From Luzula sylvatica (lineage: Eukaryota; Streptophyta; Magnoliopsida; Poales; Juncaceae), in NCBI GenBank assembly GCA_946800325.1, contig OX326958.1, positions 62,055,793-62,119,792 of the forward strand: a stretch of DNA of 64,000 nucleotides, read 5' to 3'. The position numbers and the translations under genes are program-made. This document shows positions 11,753-23,614 of this stretch, piece by piece. A model generated the notes under the pieces. The model did not search any database. It was not told the DNA's origin and was given only the letters and a program-made list of their open reading frames with translations. Each line of letters begins with the position of its first letter. The stretch's first letter is position 1.

Positions 11753-12200
11753 ATGAGGCATCGATCGGTACTCCCCTCTCTCCTCCTTTCCTCAATTTGA
11801 TTTCTTTCCATGATTGTTCGTTTCTTTGATTTGTTAATTGATTGACCATCTAATTGATAAATTGCTTATTCGTGATACTGATTTTCTGCCGACGGTTTCT
11901 TTTATCCGTTTTGGTTTTGATTAGCGAGATAGATATGAAGAAATTAGTTTTATCATATTTCTCGTCTCCCCATTTAGTTTGTCATCACGAATATAACTTC
12001 TGTCTATTTGAGCAGTTTTGTTTGGCCTGGGGCGGAATTTCAAAAAACCATTCAAGAAGCTTGACAAAATCCACCAAATCAAGGATGGAACTGAAGCGTC
12101 GATCAGTAATTCTCTCTCCCTCTCTCTCTGATTTCAGTTTTACTTATTTTCCATGGTTATTCGTCTTCTTCGATTCATCTAATTGGTAAAACTGCAATTT
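11753..12200 (+). repeat. small duplication of exon ends and intron starts in the F-box gene
   Basis: The exon-intron border GGCATCGATCG/GTACTCCCCTCTCTCC at 11757 resembles AGCGTCGATCA/GTAATTCTCTCTCCC at 12095. Similarity continues into both introns (CCATGATTGTTCGTTTCTTTG against CCATGGTTATTCGTCTTCTTC). This suggests the first two exon borders arose by a local duplication of about 340 bp. Confidence 0.5.
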
Positions 12201-13210
12201 TAGTGTGAAATCGATTGGGCCACACTCCCTCCCGATCTGATCAACCTCATATCGACGAAATTCACCGAAGCATCAGACCTGGTACGTTTCCGTGCGGTCT
12301 GTAAAAACTGGCAATCTTGCTCCCTCGACAACTCTCCCAAGTTCCTCCCGTGGCTTCTCAAGTCTTTCTACCCCGAACCCGACTCGGGTTTCGTCTTCTT
12401 CTCGTCCACCCTCAGACCCCAAACCTTCGACATTCCCGATATCGTCTGTCGAGAATCTCTTCTCAGATCTTCATGCGACGGGTATTTGGTCGCGTACGAT
12501 TCTCGCACCACTTCCCCGTTTCTCCTCAATCCTCTCACTCGAAGAAAGATATATCTTCCACCTTTAAAACTGGGATTTTGCAACCCGATCCATATCGGGA
12601 AGGAGAAAATCGTAATTATTGGTAGCAACGACGACACGACCAAATCCAAAATGTTGGCGCATATGGCGCCTGGTGATTCTGAATGGACGACGATCGAAGA
12701 CCGGTACGAAAGTTACGGCCACTTGTATCACGACAATAAATATTACATTTGCCATCACGACGGATGCATAGACATAACGGACCACACCGTCGATAATTTG
12801 CTATCTCGAATCCGGCCTCGATGCACGACCTCTCGTCCGGCGATATGCGCTTCGCGCGGAGGAGACAAACATTTAGTTGCGTTGAACGACGAGATTTTTC
12901 AAGTTTATCGAGCCCATGACGATCGCGTGCCGACCCAGCAATGTTATTTCGACATCCATAGACTCGAACCGGACGGAACTAGCGGGGGGTTTCGGTGGGA
13001 GAGAGTTAGCGATATCGGCGATAATATCTTGTTTGTTGATTCGGTGCGTATACTTGCGTAGGGAATAGTATCTACTTTGTGAAATTCGAATTCGTTGATT
13101 GGGAATGGAGTTGTTTGTTGTGTAGGTATGATATTGGGGAGGAACGAGTTGAGGTGCTTCCGTCTTCGCTCGAGTATGGGAATACGTGGTTCATGCCGAG
13201 ACTCGAGTAG
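11753..13210 (+). CDS. F-box protein with DUF295 C-terminus, frame-broken at the end
   Basis: Three exons can be joined in phase 0: 11753-11767, 12016-12105 and 12204-13061. The first ATG (11753) gives 320 residues; the internal ATG at 12085 gives 292 and starts more like other family members (MELKRRS, then CEIDWATLPPDLINLIS). The F-box is clear: LPPDLINLISTKFTEASDLV, then RFRAVCKNWQS. Downstream come LLNPLTRRKIYLPP and a DUF295-like region. Such proteins are substrate adaptors of SCF ubiquitin ligases. The long frame stops at 13061, but another frame continues from about 13048 to a stop at 13208 and encodes GNSIYFVKFEF and RYDIGEERVEVLPSSLEYG, the expected end of DUF295. A one-base loss near 13045-13060 would explain this. 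A splice (GTAGGG to TGTGTAG, near 13058-13127) would also reach the second frame but discards the GNSIYF segment. The gene is either recently broken or misread at one base. Confidence 0.8.
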
Positions 13211-13473
13211 GCGGTGAGATCTTCGATGAGTTCGAGTTATGTTTGGTTTTGGATATTGTTATGTTTTTTTGTTGGATATATTTGCTTACGATACGGTCTT
13301 ATGTGTATTTAGTATTTAGTATTTATACTAATATAGTACTTGATACTTAATATTAAATGGTTTTTAACTATTTTCTTTGTGGTTTGAAAATTAAGTAATA
13401 TCTACTATACCCCAAATCCCATGGCTTCATTGATGATTGATTGATTACAAGTGAGCCTCTATAGAAGAAAGAG

Positions 13474-13724
13474 TAGTGATGTACACCCCTTAGTACTCTT
13501 CTCCCACATCCTTGATGACGTAGATATGGTTTAACACTTTCAAAATTAGCACACAAAAACATGATTTAACGTCTTAATTTATGGTTTAATTATCTTAATT
13601 TATGATTGAACATACAATTAAGATGTTAAACCATGAATTAAAATGTTAATTTTTAAGATATAAAACCATATTCACGTCATCAAGGATATGGGAGGAGAGG
13701 TGAGGGTATGTCCAACATTTTCCT
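13474..13724. mobile_element. foldback MITE-like element, copy 1
   Basis: The two ends are inverted copies. TCTCCCACATCCTTGATGAC at 13501 matches the reverse complement of GTCATCAAGGATATGGGAGG near 13675. The AT-rich middle (TTTAACGTCTTAATTTATGG against TTAAGATGTTAAACCATGAA) also folds back, giving an almost full-length hairpin of about 250 bp. There is no coding capacity. A diverged second copy lies at 15818-16045, which shows it is a dispersed family. The target duplication is unclear. Confidence 0.75.
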
Positions 13725-13751
13725 AAAGAAAATAGTACGATAAGCATTTGT

Positions 13752-15431
13752 TTATCTAAAAAGACAGCCCCTATAAGGTGGGGCCCAGTAGTCAGAATTG
13801 TCTCGACAAACCGGAGGAGCCGAAGATACAGGAATCAAGCAAAGTCCTCTACTTCTCAAGTCAGTGTCCTCGTCTACTTTTTCTTTTTTGTCCAAACTTT
13901 TTCCCCATATTGCATTTTGATCCTAAAAATTATGTTAATAAATCAGTTCATATTTGTTACTAGTTAGTGATAAGAAGGGAAAAAAGAAGTTTTTAAATAC
14001 CTTGCTTGCACTTGACTTTATGTATGGGTCACTAAGTAACTGCATAAAAATAAATGCAACTTATATCAATAAATTTGATAAAAAAAAAAAACAGACAAAA
14101 AGATAAATGTATTAAATTTATTACTCGAACTTGTTCATGCAAGAACTCGATGTATTTAATCGCATCGAATAGTACCGACGCAGTATCAGTCTGGAAGGGA
14201 AAACAATATTATTAAAATTGGGATCAATTTACTAATTTATTTTTTAATTTTCAGACATAATCATTTATTAATAAACCATATATATACCTTTCCAAAAGGA
14301 GCAACAAGTTGTTGGAGTGCACTGATTTTCTCCCCCACTTTCACCTTAGGTACTTGGACCTTTTTCCCAAAAAAATCAGATCAACAAATTATATACACAC
14401 ATATAAATTCAACCTATATATTACAATCTCATATATACTATTTGAAGGATAATATAATAAAAAAATCGCACTAATTAATTACCTTAGGTACTGTGGTTAC
14501 GTTTTGTTGTTTAGACTTTTTTGAACTTGTCCCTGAATTCTCTCCAGTCTTCCTCTTCTTGCTATCGCAACTTATTTCGCTGCTTCGACTAGAACTCGTC
14601 TTTGTCTAATAAATAAACAATTTGAATCTATTTTAAACATTTTTTTATCTTTTATAGACGAGAAACCCCAAAATATATACAACTCACCTTTGGTACGGAT
14701 CGCTCAACTTGAGAGCTATTTAAACCGCTATTAAAGGATATAAGCTCTGCCAAGTTTTGAGTGCAAGACCACGGCACATTCATCATTTCCTCGCATAATT
14801 TGTTCGTATTGAGCTCTAAAAGCGAATCAACATTGGAATTACCAAACAACCCAGATTGATTGCAATCATATCGATACTGATCAAGCTCGCCGCGAGAGAT
14901 ATCAGGAAGGGAATAATGAGACATTGTTGGGACAAAATTGGATTGAACAGATATTCTATCATGATCATCTAAATTGTTATTGTAGCCACTAATCGAATTT
15001 ACCACCCCCGAGTTACTACTACTGCTAATCTTCTTCGAGTAATCATCAACTATTTCATTGGTTAGAGATCCCGAGGAGAACAATTCAAGAAACTTTCCTC
15101 CAGGATTGTTCGTATCATAATCTTCTTGCCGAAAGCTTCCCATCGTATCAGAATTTCTGCACGGAGAATAATGATATAAACTTTATAAGATTCTATCACC
15201 TTAAATTAATATATTGAATTGTATAGTATGTACTCACAATTGAGATTGGTTCCACATAAGCTGCGGGTTCATTCGATTGCTAGAGAGATCGGTAGTAGAA
15301 ACGGAGGGCACTTCGGTGCCGAGACAAGGGTGGTTCAGCGCATCGTTACTGAAAGGAGGAGTGTAGATGATAGGTAAATTGTCTTCACTATGCCATCTTT
15401 TCATGGGGCTCCAAGAAGCCATGAATTCCAT
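13752..15431 (-). CDS. atypical bHLH transcription factor (bHLH103/110/112/123-type)
   Basis: Seven exons (15431-15238, 15156-14688, 14605-14483, 14359-14288, 14190-14125, 14039-14001, 13922-13752) join in frame to 377 residues, all with GT/AG borders. The HLH spans about residues 270-310: VGEKISALQQLVAPFGK (exon 4), then TDTASVLFDAIKYIEFLHEQ (exon 5) and LLSDPYIK (exon 6). The last exon has DLRSRGLCLIPVS and a Trp-Ala-Pro segment. This set, with introns inside the HLH, is diagnostic of the plant subfamily that includes bHLH110, bHLH112 and bHLH123. The usual ARKEKLGDRI basic stretch is replaced by KVKVGEKI; exon 3 upstream is rich in Lys and Arg. Residues 1-220 are low-complexity and Ser/Asn-rich. 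Such factors act in the nucleus as dimers. The exact orthologue is not assigned. Confidence 0.9.
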
Positions 15432-15548
15432 AGTATTGTTTTTTTCCTTTTCTTTATGAGTGCTTGTGTTGTTATGCTAATTAATTGTCTCGTATTCTTT
15501 GATGTTGTTTATGTTGGATGTTTTCGTTTTGGCTTGATGTGGTGGGAG

Positions 15549-15556
15549 CTTATATA
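15549..15556 (-). promoter_or_regulatory. TATA box of the bHLH gene
   Basis: TATATAAG on the minus strand lies about 120 bp upstream of the ATG at 15431. That is a normal distance for a plant gene with a short leader. It is the only clear TATA box just upstream of the gene. Confidence 0.7.
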
Positions 15557-15817
15557 GGAGGAGAAGACAAAGATTATAGATATAACAAGTCCACTATGGA
15601 CATGCACCGCCACAAGTTTATGAAGTGGCCATTTGTCACTGGTATGGCCCATAATAAACCTCTAGCTTTGCCACCTTAGTTTACGGGAAATTTTACTTTG
15701 CCCCCATCTCTCTCATTCTCGATTAACAAAAAAAAAACGAATTAATCATCATTTCAACGTACCAATAAATGTATATGTTATTTAATTATTAATTCATTTT
15801 TACATATAAATTTAAAA

Positions 15818-16045
15818 TAGTGACGTAGATCCTCTAGTATTTTCCTCTAAGAGTCTTGATGATGTGAATATAATTTAATATCTTAAAAATTAATATATAA
15901 ATACATGATTTAATATCTTAATTTATGATTTAACATCTAATCAAGATGTCAAATCATGAATTAAAATGTTAATTCTTAAAGAGTTAAATCATATTCATGT
16001 CATCAAGACTCTTGGGGGAGAAGTGGGGTATGTCCAACATTTTCC
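15818..16045. mobile_element. foldback MITE-like element, copy 2
   Basis: This is a second copy of the element at 13474-13724. It shares the end sequence GGTATGTCCAACATTTTCC and the arm AGAGTCTTGATGATGTGAAT, which is inverted at the other end as TTCATGTCATCAAGACTCTT. The middle folds back around ATCTAATCAAGATGTCAAAT. The two copies flank the bHLH gene and its promoter. Confidence 0.75.
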
Positions 16046-16510
16046 ATAAATTTAATATTAATTTAGTGTTAATTGAGTTACTAATTAATTATTAATAATT
16101 AACACCGTGATGTCATGTGATAAAATCAAGAATAAAAATCATGAAATGCGAGACCATAATATATGGCCTCGTAGTTTATTCAAGCTCGAGAGGAAGCATG
16201 ATCAAAAGTAAGGTGGTCTATATGGAGTACTAATGCTAGGAACCCCACCTTTTTTACACATGGCAGGTGGGTACAATTCGTGGTAAAAAAAGTGAGGTTT
16301 CTATCACTACTCGTCTATATGCTGGCCAACCGTAGCTTGTATGATAATAGCTGTTGGATTCATATACAGCTGCTTGAATGAACCAATGTAAGACTTACCA
16401 AAGGAAAAATATACGACGTCCCCATGAATAAAAAAAACTTCATGAATACGTCAATCCATCAAGTTTTTTTGTGTTTGGGAGGCGCCATATATAACCGGAC
16501 AATTCTACTA

Positions 16511-16722
16511 TTTCTCTCAAATTCTTCCCAACATCTCCTATATCACGAATTAGTGATTAATCACCATGATGATTAACGAAAATACACTTCATTAACAATT
16601 AATTAATATTAATTATTAACTGTTAATGAAATATCTTTTTACTAATCACCATGATAATTAATCGTTAATTCGTGATATAGAGTTAATTCGTGATATAGAG
16701 GATATTAGGGAGAATTTGAAAG
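16511..16722. mobile_element. foldback element, a second MITE-like family
   Basis: TCAAATTCTTCCCAACATCTCCTATATCACGAAT at the left is matched inverted at the right by ATTCGTGATATAGAGGATATTAGGGAGAATTTGA. The arms continue through AATCACCATGAT and meet near ATTAATTAATATTAATTATT at about 16598. The right arm has one extra copy of GTTAATTCGTGATATAGA. It is about 210 bp, noncoding and different in sequence from the 13474 family. Confidence 0.75.
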
Positions 16723-17384
16723 GCTCCTTAAATGGGCTAAAAAAACCCTTACCAAAATGTTTGCGTTGGCATGACATCACAATATCACATAAGTGTATTC
16801 TCTTCGTTGAAAAGTTGGAAATTGGAAATTAATTAATTGTTTGAACTTTGAAAGTAAAGAGAGGACATAACATTGGGCCGGTGCAGTCCTTCCACTCACA
16901 GGTCCTCTACAAATTATTAGAATAGGGGCCTCTAGGGGTCCTTGTAGGTCAAAACACACGAGTCCAAATTCTATGAACTCGAAGTGGTTATGATATGTGG
17001 AGCAAGGTCAATCAATTTTAAAGTTTTTCACAGTTTTTTTTTGTTAAATATAGTTTGGAGTTTGCTATAGTTAATTAATTATGAAACTCGCAAACTACAG
17101 TTTTATTTTGAAATAAATGTGACGGCCTATTATGCGGTGCATATCATACATGTTCCATCGAACATGTATATTACAAAATAATCATCATTTGAATGGAGAT
17201 TGAAAGAAATTAAGAACAAATAAGGGGAAAAAAGCAAAAAAAAAAGTATTTACAAAAATGAATGAATTGATGAAGGATTTGACACAAAAATAAAAAAGAA
17301 ATAAAATCAGTAAATACTGTAGATTTGTGTTTTTTCACCGTTGTTTTCATTTAGCCGATCTTTTGAAATAATTGAATTTGCCGA

Positions 17385-17700
17385 AGGTATCATTCAATAC
17401 TTTAGCCATCAGTCTCGCCGGCTGCTACAATTTATCTCTGAATATTCTATTCTATCGTTCACGCCAAATTGCAAAGAATAAAAAGATAGTTGTGCTCTTG
17501 GGCCCGGTAACGAGTGTACCGGAATTCAATATTTGTTCATGAAATGGCGGTAACAAACCCCCATTACTCATAAACATAGTGCCCGTACTATGACCATAAA
17601 ATCACATTGTGCAAACAGATGCGGAACCAATTCTACTTCGTTATTACATAGGCACATTTATTTTGACATGCATCATCTAAATTATCGAGTCCTTTTGCTT
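17385..17700 (-). mobile_element. LINE (non-LTR) retrotransposon 3' coding remnant
   Basis: Reading the minus strand from about 17660, one frame gives CLCNNEVELVPHLFAQCDF. This is the Cys/His pattern of the zinc-binding domain found after reverse transcriptase in plant LINEs. Further on, another frame gives GPKSTTIFLFFAIWRER, then an NRIFRDK-like stretch, as in the usual WxERNxRxF tail. Stops and frame changes interrupt it, so it is an old, broken copy. The reverse transcriptase core is not recognisable upstream. Confidence 0.65.
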
Positions 17701-17959
17701 TTATAGCATTCACAATAAATTTCCACCCAATCCTGTCGAAATCTTACAAATATACGCTTTAAAGAGTGTGAGGAATTTGGATTGTCTTTTACAAAAATGC
17801 AGTACGTCCTCTGAACATGTAAATTCTCTGTAATTTAACGCAAGAAAGATGATCGCGGGTTATCTACTTGGGTTGCGATTACATGCACCATTGAAGACAT
17901 AGCATATGATAAACGTATGCATATTGTAAAGTAAAGTGCGACAATTTACCCATTCAAAA

Positions 17960-18580
17960 AGAAAAAAGAAAAAGAAAAGAAAAAAGTGGAAATATTTAAT
18001 CGTGACATCATTGTGATAATGAACATCAATTCATATTTCTAGTTTCTTGTTTTTATTGATTGTTCGGATTATTATATTTTCTTAAGAAAATTTCAAGAAG
18101 TTAAAGAATTGAATTGAAGTTTAATTACAATTTTGAGATAATTTTTTTTTACTCAAACCAATTCAACATTTAAACATCAAAAAATAGATGAAATTGTATT
18201 TTTATAAAAGTAATTAACTTATTTAATTTTCATGAAGTTTTACAAATTTTCACACAGCCAAAAGTTAAAAAAGAGCTGAATTTTAGGCCATTGTATACCC
18301 TTCTTAAGGGGCATCTATTTGGTGATATGAAATTATTCATGAACATGATCATTTCTTATATGAAATAATGACCGTCCAATTGGCAATTGCAGTCCAGTGC
18401 AGAGTTCTTTCATTATTATTCAATGCTAGCAAAGGAGGGTTTCACACTTCTCTAAGTTGATTTCGGTTTCTCGAAATGCAGAATAATTCATTATTACTGC
18501 CAAAAGAACCTAATTATTATATTAATCATGAACGAGTTTTTGAAGATTATAAAATATTTTTCAATTCTTTTTTGATATAT
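17960..18580. other. AT-rich intergenic DNA
   Basis: I see no gene, element end or repeat that I can support here. A/T runs dominate. Confidence 0.5.
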
Positions 18581-18733
18581 TTATATGATAGCCTTGCTCC
18601 TGATTATTGGGGAAGAGATGTCAAAGAAGCACTTGATTGATTTTAGCCCGTTGCTTTCGCCACGGATTCCGTTCTCGATCACTGATCATGCCAAAATTAA
18701 ATCTCAGTGTGACCAAGAAAAGGTATATATGTT

Positions 18734-18871
<138 letters not shown>

Positions 18872-18889
18872 TTGAAGTTTGAAGTTTGA

Positions 18890-20210
18890 AAGAGACTTCA
18901 CATCTAACGGGGTTATGTAGGTCGGCCTGATCTAAGTGGAACAACACAATAATACAGATTTGCTTTTTCTTATACAAATGTTTCTCCTCATCTACAAGGG
19001 GCCATATTATTTGTCTAAACACATTTTCAACACAATAATATTCTAAATATATCATTCACAACATAGTAACTCTCTAATCTTTATTCACTTCAAAAAGAGG
19101 AGTCAAGTAAATACATTAATTAAACCAACTTTGTAAGAAAATATGAAAATAAGATTGGACACCTTTAGTTAGGTCAAAAAAAGCAATCCTCGACCCAAAG
19201 GAATGTTATGACAAAGACATAATCTTATTTGTTAAGATAAATCTTGATCTCTAAGTGGACACCTTTCAACCTATTAATTAATTTACCTATTAATCAATAA
19301 CTAAGTGCTTAATAATTTGACAAACCAAACAAAATCAGTCACGTATTCTTTGCGGTTTTGTACGGCACGACACGGCACGCCAATATTATAGTTCTTTTTT
19401 ATCAAATACATGTTTGTTTATCAAGTAAATATGTACTAGGAAGTCAATATTAAATTCTCATTCTGTAATCCTCATTGACACTTAATGCCTCACTAATTCT
19501 GAGTTATCAAGGCAAAAGATTAGGCCAATAATTATGTAAAAAGAATTTGTATTAAAGCCATGGATTAGTGGAATGTGATTGTCGCGTAGCTATAGGACCC
19601 TCCATTGTTTAGAAGAAGAGGAAGAGACAAATAATGAATAGAACTTGATAGCATGCGCGCCATTTTTAAATTTCTCTAATTGAAAAGCAAATGTTACCCT
19701 TTTTTTTTTTTTGGAAAATAGCTAAAAAGTAAATGATTTGATAGAAAGAAAGCTATGTTTACTTTATCAAGACCAAATTAAGGAGGATGTGTATTTGGCT
19801 AATCCTAGCTAGTTGACCTCTTGGATTTGTCAATCGTGAAATGTTTACCCATTTTTAGGGTTTCGACTACCCTGAATTTATAAGCAAACACATATTAGTA
19901 TGTAGAGTAGAAACTGTTTATCTAGGTTTATAATTACTTGAAGAAGCTTCAAGAATTATTTTTTTGTACCATCAAAATTTATTCGAATCTTTTAGTGTGA
20001 TTATTCTCTTCAAATTCCTGCTTTAGTCTCAAATTACTTTATTTCTCTATCTATGAGAGACAAAAACAAGTTGAATAGAAATGGAAAGAGTGCATGGTTA
20101 CCACTAAGGTCAGTGGTGGGGTTGAAAAAGGGAAAAATAAATAAATAAGAGAATGAATGATGTAACGAAAAACCATTTCCTTTCAAATCAATTTCATATG
20201 GTCTCGTATT
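18890..20210. other. AT-rich intergenic DNA
   Basis: No coding sequence or complete repeat is recognised. GTGGACACCTTT and GGACACCTTTAGTT occur near 19157 and 19256, which may be traces of an unidentified old element. Confidence 0.5.
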
Positions 20211-20214
20211 TGTG

Positions 20215-20482
20215 GCAGGAAAGGCGTATGATTAGAAATCTTGAAATTGCACCTGATCGAAATGATCAAGTAGAAGAAAGATACTAGTAGTCAAAGTCAA
20301 CTAAACGGTGGAAAACCTGTCGATTTTTTTTTACATGCAGCGTTTCCAAAAGTTCAATTCGCAAGGTAGTTATAATTTTTTCAAAATTGCAAATTGTTCA
20401 ACCATGATTTTTGCATTAGAGGATTCGGCGAAAATGTTGAACCATGATTTTTGCACGTTAACTTAAAAAAAAATCAATTAAG

Positions 20483-20542
<60 letters not shown>

Positions 20543-21095
20543 TCGGAGAATTTTCTGTAAGATTTTAGAAATCTCTATGTAAAGATATCACATTTTTTTA
20601 TTGGTATATGTCCAAATTGATTTTTGTTAGATTTGTTATTCTGATCGTATGAAATGAGATAGATTTATCTTGAATTTCCAATTTATTATATTTTTTTATT
20701 AATTATGAATTTTTGTGAAAAATTAGCATTACAAGATTTTTTGTGATGTTTAAGATTATAAATATTTCTACATTATTTATATGTTTTTGCGTTTTTTCAA
20801 GTTTGGAAATTTGTCTTTTCAACAAGAAATAAAAAAATAAAAAAATATGTTGATAATTATGTTAAATTGCTATGAAAATTTTCCATTTTTATGTCATGTT
20901 TTGTAAAATAAATTTGACTCTTTTCTCGTTTAAAATCTCAAAAAATATTTTGTTTAATAATATCTGTGTCTAGTTTGCGACAGGTAAGACGCATGATTAG
21001 AAATCTTGAAATTGCAGCTGATAAAAATGATCAGGCAGAATAAAAATACTACCAGTGAAAAAATCAACTAAATGGGAAGAACATGTCTGTATATT
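20215..21095. repeat. dispersed direct repeat of about 100 bp (two copies)
   Basis: A segment at 20215-20320 with ATGATTAGAAATCTTGAAAT is repeated at about 20985-21090. Similarity covers roughly 100 bp with some 20 percent differences. The ~670 bp between them contains a TA microsatellite. Flanking direct repeats could be remnants of transposon ends, but no termini or genes are visible. Confidence 0.65.
20484..20538. repeat. (TA)n microsatellite
   Basis: About 27 TA units without interruption lie between the two copies of the ~100-bp direct repeat. Confidence 0.95.
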
Positions 21096-21491
21096 GGGCC
21101 GGACTATGTAATGGATATTAATTTGACAGGGCATATATTGTCTAAAGGAAATATATTCACGTAATTAAAAATACCGAGTTATAGTTCTTATGTTTGATTT
21201 GATTTGATGTAATTTAATTATGAGATTTCAAAATTTATATGCAACAAATTTCATCATTGACTTACAAAAAAGACGATATTAAAACATATGTATATTAGTA
21301 CAATATCAACGTGATTGTTTGTTATCGTGACCTCACTTGCACCAATAAATAATTAATGACAATCATGGAAATAAAATTATGCATTAATTAACCCAACATA
21401 AAAAGTAGTTCATGATAGTATTCTCGAAAATTATAGACAAAATTGCAATTTGCACTAATAGTCCATTTATAAAGGGTAAATTAAACAATAA

Positions 21492-22600
21492 CTAGGAGAT
21501 TACTCGCGCTTCGCGACATTTATTTTGTTATACATATAATATTTAGGTGTTAATTTTTTGGAACAAACATAAAACTTTTCAAAAATAAAAACCATTTTGA
21601 CTATAGTAGCTTGATGATAACAAAATTATTATACTATTTTATTCCTAACACAATGAGAAATATTTATTTAGTGCTCCAATACGATATAGAAAAAGATAAA
21701 TGCTATTGTAAAATAATAAAATAGAATGCGTGGAAATAGATAAAAAGTAAAATCATATGATATACTTTTCAATTTACATATCTAAAAATAAGAATAATTT
21801 CATGTTAAAAGTTGAAGAAGTTATTGTGTCGAATTCAAGTAAATTTTATTTTTCATGATTATTATTTAAAAATAATTATAAATTGAAAAAAGGTTTTTGT
21901 ATTTGGTAAATTAATATCTTTCATTATTGTTAATATTTTTAAAAGGTTACCATGATAAAGACACAAATATAACATAGTTAGTAGTATGTGCATTATTTTA
22001 AATTATAGTTTACGAAATACTAATGATAAAAGTCACTACTAATGTAATTATACTTAGGTTTGTATTGTATTTTCTTACAAACTATTTCATAACTATGGAC
22101 AAAATATTGGACATATGGTAATATGAAACTCAAAATAAAGATAAAATTGAAGTGAATATATTTCGTAATTTTTTAAAATTATATGCTAAAAATACTTATA
22201 ATATTTGATATTTGATGTATGTTTTAAGATATTATATATCAATTTATTAGTGTTAGATATTTAAACTCTTCACATTCCATTTGTATTCACATTTGATCAT
22301 GTAGTATAATGTGAAATGATTCAAAATTAAATACAACCGATCCAACATGAACCTAACGAATAATGTTTTGACACATCATCATTGGAAGGTGATGTGACAT
22401 TCTAAATTGCTCAAATCTATGTATGAAATAAGGGACAATAAATGTATACAAATAAAATATAACCATAAAAAATCAATGGTTAATTCATGGTTCATGTTCG
22501 GCCACATATCACAATTTAATGGTTGAAATGATTGTGATGATGTGGTATGAAGATATTGCATATAGATAGGTCTAAAATAAGGAGTTTGTAAACTAAAGAC
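21492..22600 (-). mobile_element. probable non-autonomous Helitron
   Basis: On the minus strand the element appears to end at 21492 with a short hairpin TCGCG-AAG-CGCGA followed by GTAATCTC and CTAG, then a host T. A GC hairpin about 10 bases before a CTRR end is the known 3' signature of plant Helitrons. Upstream DNA is AT-rich and noncoding, with GATGTGACAT-type words often seen inside plant Helitrons. The 5' end (TC) is not certain; I place it near 22600 because copia sequence starts soon after. No Rep/helicase gene is present. Confidence 0.55.
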
Positions 22601-22614
22601 AAATTGCAATTTAC

Positions 22615-23510
22615 ATCACCACTGCCATTTGTTGGAATCCTCACTCATCATAGCATCCTTGTGGGATGTCGGCTCATCATCTATGAGTTCGACCTCACCG
22701 TCATTAGTCACGATAAATCAATATTTATCTGCTCATGAAGTGGCCTACTAGATTATGAAAAGAGCCTTGCACGCTTGACTCGGGTTCATCAACTTTTGAT
22801 AGACTCGGGTCAACATTTGTTTGTTCAAAGTTCAATTTTGGGTCTCTAACTTTTCAAGATTTATTGTACTCTCACTAGTTCGCTTAGAGATAAATGACAT
22901 CAAGTTCTAAAACGTGTGCGCTTAAAGTCCTCCTCTAAGAATGTATCTCTTCGAGTTATGAAAATCTTTTCTTCGGGACTTTAGAAATAATATCCTTTAG
23001 TTTCCATAATATACCCGATAAACAAACACATTCATGATCGAGTTTATCTGAAACAAATTTTCGGATGTGCACTCATATCCTAAATCTACACAAAAGATAA
23101 CGCAAGAGGTTTTCCAGTCCATATTTCATATGTGATCTTTTGCACCGATTTAGAAGGTATACGGCCATATCTCACATGTAATCATTCATTAGTTGCAAAA
23201 GTCGTGGTCTGAAAGACATATTTCCAAAACGATTTTGGAAGATCCGTTTGAATCATCATCGATCGAACCATTTCCAACAAGGTTCGAGTCCTCCTCTCGG
23301 ACACACCTATCTATATCAGTATTTCGGGTGAAGTCAATTGTGAAACGATTCCATAATCCTTTAAGTGATGATTAAACTCATAGCTCAAATATTCCCCTTC
23401 TTGATCCAATTGAAAGACTTTGATTTTCTTACCGATTTCTCCATGACTTGAATAACGAAATTTGTGTATTTCTCCATAATTGGATACTACACCTTTAGTT
23501 CTTTTTCAAG
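22615..23510 (-). mobile_element. Ty1/copia pol remnant
   Basis: On the minus strand, frames from about 23500 down to 23190 give the copia integrase texture: KVFQLDQEGEYLSYEFNHHL, then YGIVSQLTSPE, GVSERRTRTLLEMVRSMM and TDLPKSFWKYVF. A later piece at about 23090-22900 gives VCLSGIL and KKRFS-like traces of the C-terminal region. At about 22705-22620 the frame reads DDEPTSHKDAMMSEDSNKW, the start of copia reverse transcriptase. In-frame stops and missing spacers show an inactive, internally deleted copy. Confidence 0.8.
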
Positions 23511-23566
23511 GTTCTTAGGGAGGCCGCTTCTTCTGACATACAAAATCAAATACATTCAAGGGGGAG

Positions 23567-23568
23567 TG

Positions 23569-23614
<46 letters not shown>

